Below, piece after piece: positions 34,817-36,689 of a stretch of DNA of 36,689 nucleotides (the stretch's first letter is position 1; each line of letters opens with the position of its first letter). The notes under the pieces were generated by a model that ran no database searches, was not told the DNA's origin, and saw nothing but the letters and a program-made list of their open reading frames with translations. Source of the stretch: Cyclobacteriaceae bacterium (lineage in GTDB: Bacteria; Bacteroidota; Bacteroidia; Cytophagales; Cyclobacteriaceae); contig PXCO01000300.1 of the NCBI GenBank assembly GCA_003565295.1, positions 1-36,689 of the forward strand, read 5' to 3'. The translations under genes and the position numbers were made by a program.

Positions 34817-35734
34817 TTGGAATTTCAGGTAACCGTACTAGGATCTAATTCGGCAGCACCGGCCCACGGCAGGAACCAGACCGCACAGGTGGTTCAAATG
34901 GGCGCTCATGTCTTTTTGGTAGATTGTGGGGAAGGCACACAACATCAGCTTAGAAGGTATAAGGTTAAATTTTCTAAGGTAAACCATATCTTTATCTCCC
35001 ATCTACACGGGGACCATTACCTGGGACTGATGGGGATCATTTCCACCTTTCACCTGAACAACAGAAAGCAACCCTTATGGGTGTATGGCCCCAAAGGGCT
35101 CGATGAAATCATTACACTTCAGCTAAAATACGCCCATACCCTGCTAAGGTTTCCCATACATTTTGTACAAACGACACCAAATTCCAAAAACGAGATACTG
35201 GATCTGCCAGAATTGAAGGTCAGCAGCTTTCCCCTCCTACACAGGATTCCATGTACCGGATTTCTTTTTGAAGAGAAATCCCGGCCTAAAAAGCTAATAA
35301 AGGAAAAGATCAAATCATTGGGCAATGATGTGGAGGCCATCAGATCCTTGGCAAATGGGAAGGATGTAAAAGACGAAACCGGAAAGATAAAATATGCAGT
35401 AGAAACTTATTGCTATCCGGGCATGCCTCCCAGGAAATATGCATTCTGCTCAGACACCATTTATCACCCAGAAATCATCGCTTATATTCAAGAGGTGGAC
35501 CTGTTGTACCACGAGTCCACCTTTATGCAGGAAGAGCTCATAAGGGCAGAGCAAACCTTTCATAGCACCGCTTCCCAGGCAGCCACCATAGCCCGGGATG
35601 CAGGAGCCAAACAGCTCTTGTTAGGGCACTATTCTACCCGGTACGCGGATTTATACCCCCTCTTGTGGGAAGCTAAGCAGATTTTCGAACCCACCCTTCT
35701 CAGTGAAGAAGGTAACACCTATATAATCCACTGA
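34817..35734 (+). CDS. rnz: Ribonuclease Z (tRNA 3' endonuclease), TTG start
   Basis: The 305-residue metallo-beta-lactamase-fold enzyme cuts the 3' trailer from tRNA precursors. The zinc motif is His62-x-His64-x-Asp66-His67 (SHLHGDHYLGL). Further zinc ligands lie in 'LHRIPCTGFLF', 'YAFCSDTIYHPE' and 'LLLGHYSTRY', with the 'LLYHESTFMQEE' motif between. The family begins 'xFxVTVLGSxSA', so the start is TTG 34817, seven bases after the STAS stop. The TGA shares its last base with the next ATG. Confidence 0.95.
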   Translation: MEFQVTVLGSNSAAPAHGRNQTAQVVQMGAHVFLVDCGEGTQHQLRRYKVKFSKVNHIFISHLHGDHYLGLMGIISTFHLNNRKQPLWVYGPKGLDEIITLQLKYAHTLLRFPIHFVQTTPNSKNEILDLPELKVSSFPLLHRIPCTGFLFEEKSRPKKLIKEKIKSLGNDVEAIRSLANGKDVKDETGKIKYAVETYCYPGMPPRKYAFCSDTIYHPEIIAYIQEVDLLYHESTFMQEELIRAEQTFHSTASQAATIARDAGAKQLLLGHYSTRYADLYPLLWEAKQIFEPTLLSEEGNTYIIH

Positions 35735-36534
35735 TGGAAGAAAAAGAGCGTAAATTTCAATCCAAGAAAACCAACATTTTCATCATCCTTTCGGGAATTT
35801 TTCTGACTAACGCAATCCTGGCTGAACTCATCGGGGTGAAAATATTTTCTGGGGAAAGGGCCCTGGGAGCAGACCCAGTAGGTTGGACCTTTTTTGGCTC
35901 ATATGTATTGGATTTCAATCTAACAGCAGGTGCGGTGATCTGGCCCATTGTCTTTATCACCACAGACATCATCAATGAGTATTTTGGCAAAAAGGGAGTA
36001 AAAAAGATAAGCTTCATCACAGCAGGGTTCATTGCCTATATCTTTTTCGTTATTATTGCGGTGACAGCCCTTCCTCCGGCCGACTTTTGGCTGGAGGTAA
36101 ATGCCGAGGACAATGATGGCAACCCCTTCAACATTGATTATGCTTTCAATGTGATATTCAGGCAGGGGCTAGGAATCATCATAGGGTCCCTGGTGGCCTT
36201 CCTCCTGGGCCAGTTGATCGATGTTTTCGTGTTTCAAAAATTAAGAAAAATTACTGGGGCAAAAATGATATGGCTCAGGGCTACGGGCAGTACGCTGGTT
36301 TCACAGTTTATTGACTCATTTGTGGTGCTGGGTATCGCTTTTTATATTTTTGGCAACTGGTCGGCCCAGCAGGTTATCGCAGTGGGCATCATCAATTACA
36401 TCTATAAGTTCTCAGTGGCCATAGTGCTTACCCCTCTCTTATATGTAGGGCATGGGATGATAGACAGGTATCTGGGTGAGGAATTTGCTGAAAAAATGAC
36501 CAGGGAAGCTTCTGCGGACACTTCATTTATCTAA
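35734..36534 (+). CDS. yhhQ: Queuosine-precursor transporter (YhhQ/VUT family)
   Basis: The 266-residue inner-membrane protein has about six helices. Family features are the N-terminal 'IFIILSGIFLTNAILAELIG' helix, 'AGAVIWPIVFITTDIINEYF' (the IxFxxTDIxNEYxGKK signature) and 'WLRATGSTLVSQFIDSFVVL'. E. coli YhhQ imports the queuosine precursors preQ0/preQ1 for tRNA wobble modification. The gene overlaps rnz by one base (TGATG), so translation is coupled. A second Asp/Glu-rich loop (NAEDNDGNPF) lies after helix 3. A terminator follows the stop. Confidence 0.93.
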   Translation: MEEKERKFQSKKTNIFIILSGIFLTNAILAELIGVKIFSGERALGADPVGWTFFGSYVLDFNLTAGAVIWPIVFITTDIINEYFGKKGVKKISFITAGFIAYIFFVIIAVTALPPADFWLEVNAEDNDGNPFNIDYAFNVIFRQGLGIIIGSLVAFLLGQLIDVFVFQKLRKITGAKMIWLRATGSTLVSQFIDSFVVLGIAFYIFGNWSAQQVIAVGIINYIYKFSVAIVLTPLLYVGHGMIDRYLGEEFAEKMTREASADTSFI

Positions 36535-36544
36535 ATAAAAAAAG

Positions 36545-36576
36545 ACCTATAAGGTTTCAAAAACCTTTTAGGTTTT
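36545..36576. terminator. Bidirectional terminator between yhhQ and the minus-strand gene
   Basis: ACCTATAAGGTTT (36545-36557) pairs with AAACCTTTTAGGT (36561-36573) with one mismatch and a 3-base loop. It is followed by T residues and preceded by A residues. It serves two convergent genes. Confidence 0.8.
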
Positions 36577-36586
36577 CATGTTTATA

Positions 36587-36689
36587 CTAAACCGAAGGTT
36601 CCGGCAGGTCCTCTGCCTTTTTTGTGCTCCACTTCATCAATGGGCCACTGGTCATGCTGGTGAAAATAGCCATTACTACCAGTGCTACA
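36587..36689 (-). CDS. C-terminal end of a membrane transporter (probable cation:proton antiporter), truncated by the window edge
   Basis: On the minus strand the frame is open from the window edge to TAG at 36589-36587, giving 33 residues: a hydrophobic end of a helix, then 'TSMTSGPLMKW' and a short charged tail. The 'T-S-M-T-S-G-P-L' ending of a helix resembles the last helix of KefB/NhaP-like Na+(K+)/H+ antiporters. The fragment is too short to be sure. Confidence 0.5.
   Translation of the reverse strand, partial: VALVVMAIFTSMTSGPLMKWSTKKAEDLPEPSV

Noticed and set aside
1-36689. CRISPR arrays, tRNA/rRNA genes, prophage or IS transposase genes
   Set aside because: I looked for regular spaced repeats, tRNA-like T-loops with CCA-type ends, integrase/transposase motifs and terminal inverted repeats with target duplications, and saw none.

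Overview
The window reads as chromosomal DNA of a Bacteroidota bacterium, most likely order Cytophagales (Cyclobacteriaceae-like). The evidence is a SusC/SusD pair, a one-piece hybrid sensor carrying propeller, kinase, receiver and AraC domains, a TonB-dependent receptor paired with a DUF4249 lipoprotein, Bat-type VWA/TPR genes, YwqK-type repeats, several TAnnTTTG-type -7 promoter boxes and weak Shine-Dalgarno sites. The family-level placement is inference.

Layout, left to right. (1) 1-2093: the 3' end of a SusC-type porin, a SusD lipoprotein and a strong terminator, i.e. the tail of a glycan-uptake operon. (2) 2130-5687: a very large FG-GAP/VCBS plus ASPIC/UnbV lipoprotein gene interrupted by one in-frame TAG at 2748-2750; the reading frame is otherwise intact. 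(3) 5688-6188: gene-free, with a degenerate inverted repeat. (4) 6189-8792: a tandem universal stress protein, a secreted DUF4412 protein and folA (TTG start), closed by a textbook bidirectional terminator. (5) 8818-8982 minus: a 54-residue DUF1328 membrane peptide, followed by about 850 gene-free bases with several strong palindromes. (6) 9830-18201, all minus strand: a PlsC-like acyltransferase, a GNAT/hemolysin-type N-acyltransferase (together resembling the GlsA/GlsB glycine-lipid or OlsA/OlsB ornithine-lipid pairs), an aldo/keto reductase, a FucP-type sugar:proton symporter and a 1369-residue hybrid sensor-regulator. (7) 18500-25128 plus: a short-chain dehydrogenase, then a TolC/MFP/RND tripartite efflux operon. 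(8) 25204-28488 minus: a TonB-dependent receptor with carboxypeptidase-like regulatory domain, and its DUF4249 lipoprotein partner. (9) 28817-33385 plus: a shortened Bat-like locus (VWA, TPR, TPR), a thiolase and a YwqK/MORN-like repeat protein. (10) 33455-36534 plus: purC, a STAS anti-sigma antagonist, RNase Z and a YhhQ-type queuosine-precursor transporter. A terminator follows, then the 3' end of a minus-strand membrane-transport gene.

Most genes fit known families. No wholly new multi-gene system is evident. The parts that deserve a second look are the in-frame TAG in the FG-GAP gene, the structured gene-free stretches near 5.7-6.2 kb and 9.0-9.8 kb, the minus-strand lipid/sugar/sensor cluster, and the reduced Bat locus.
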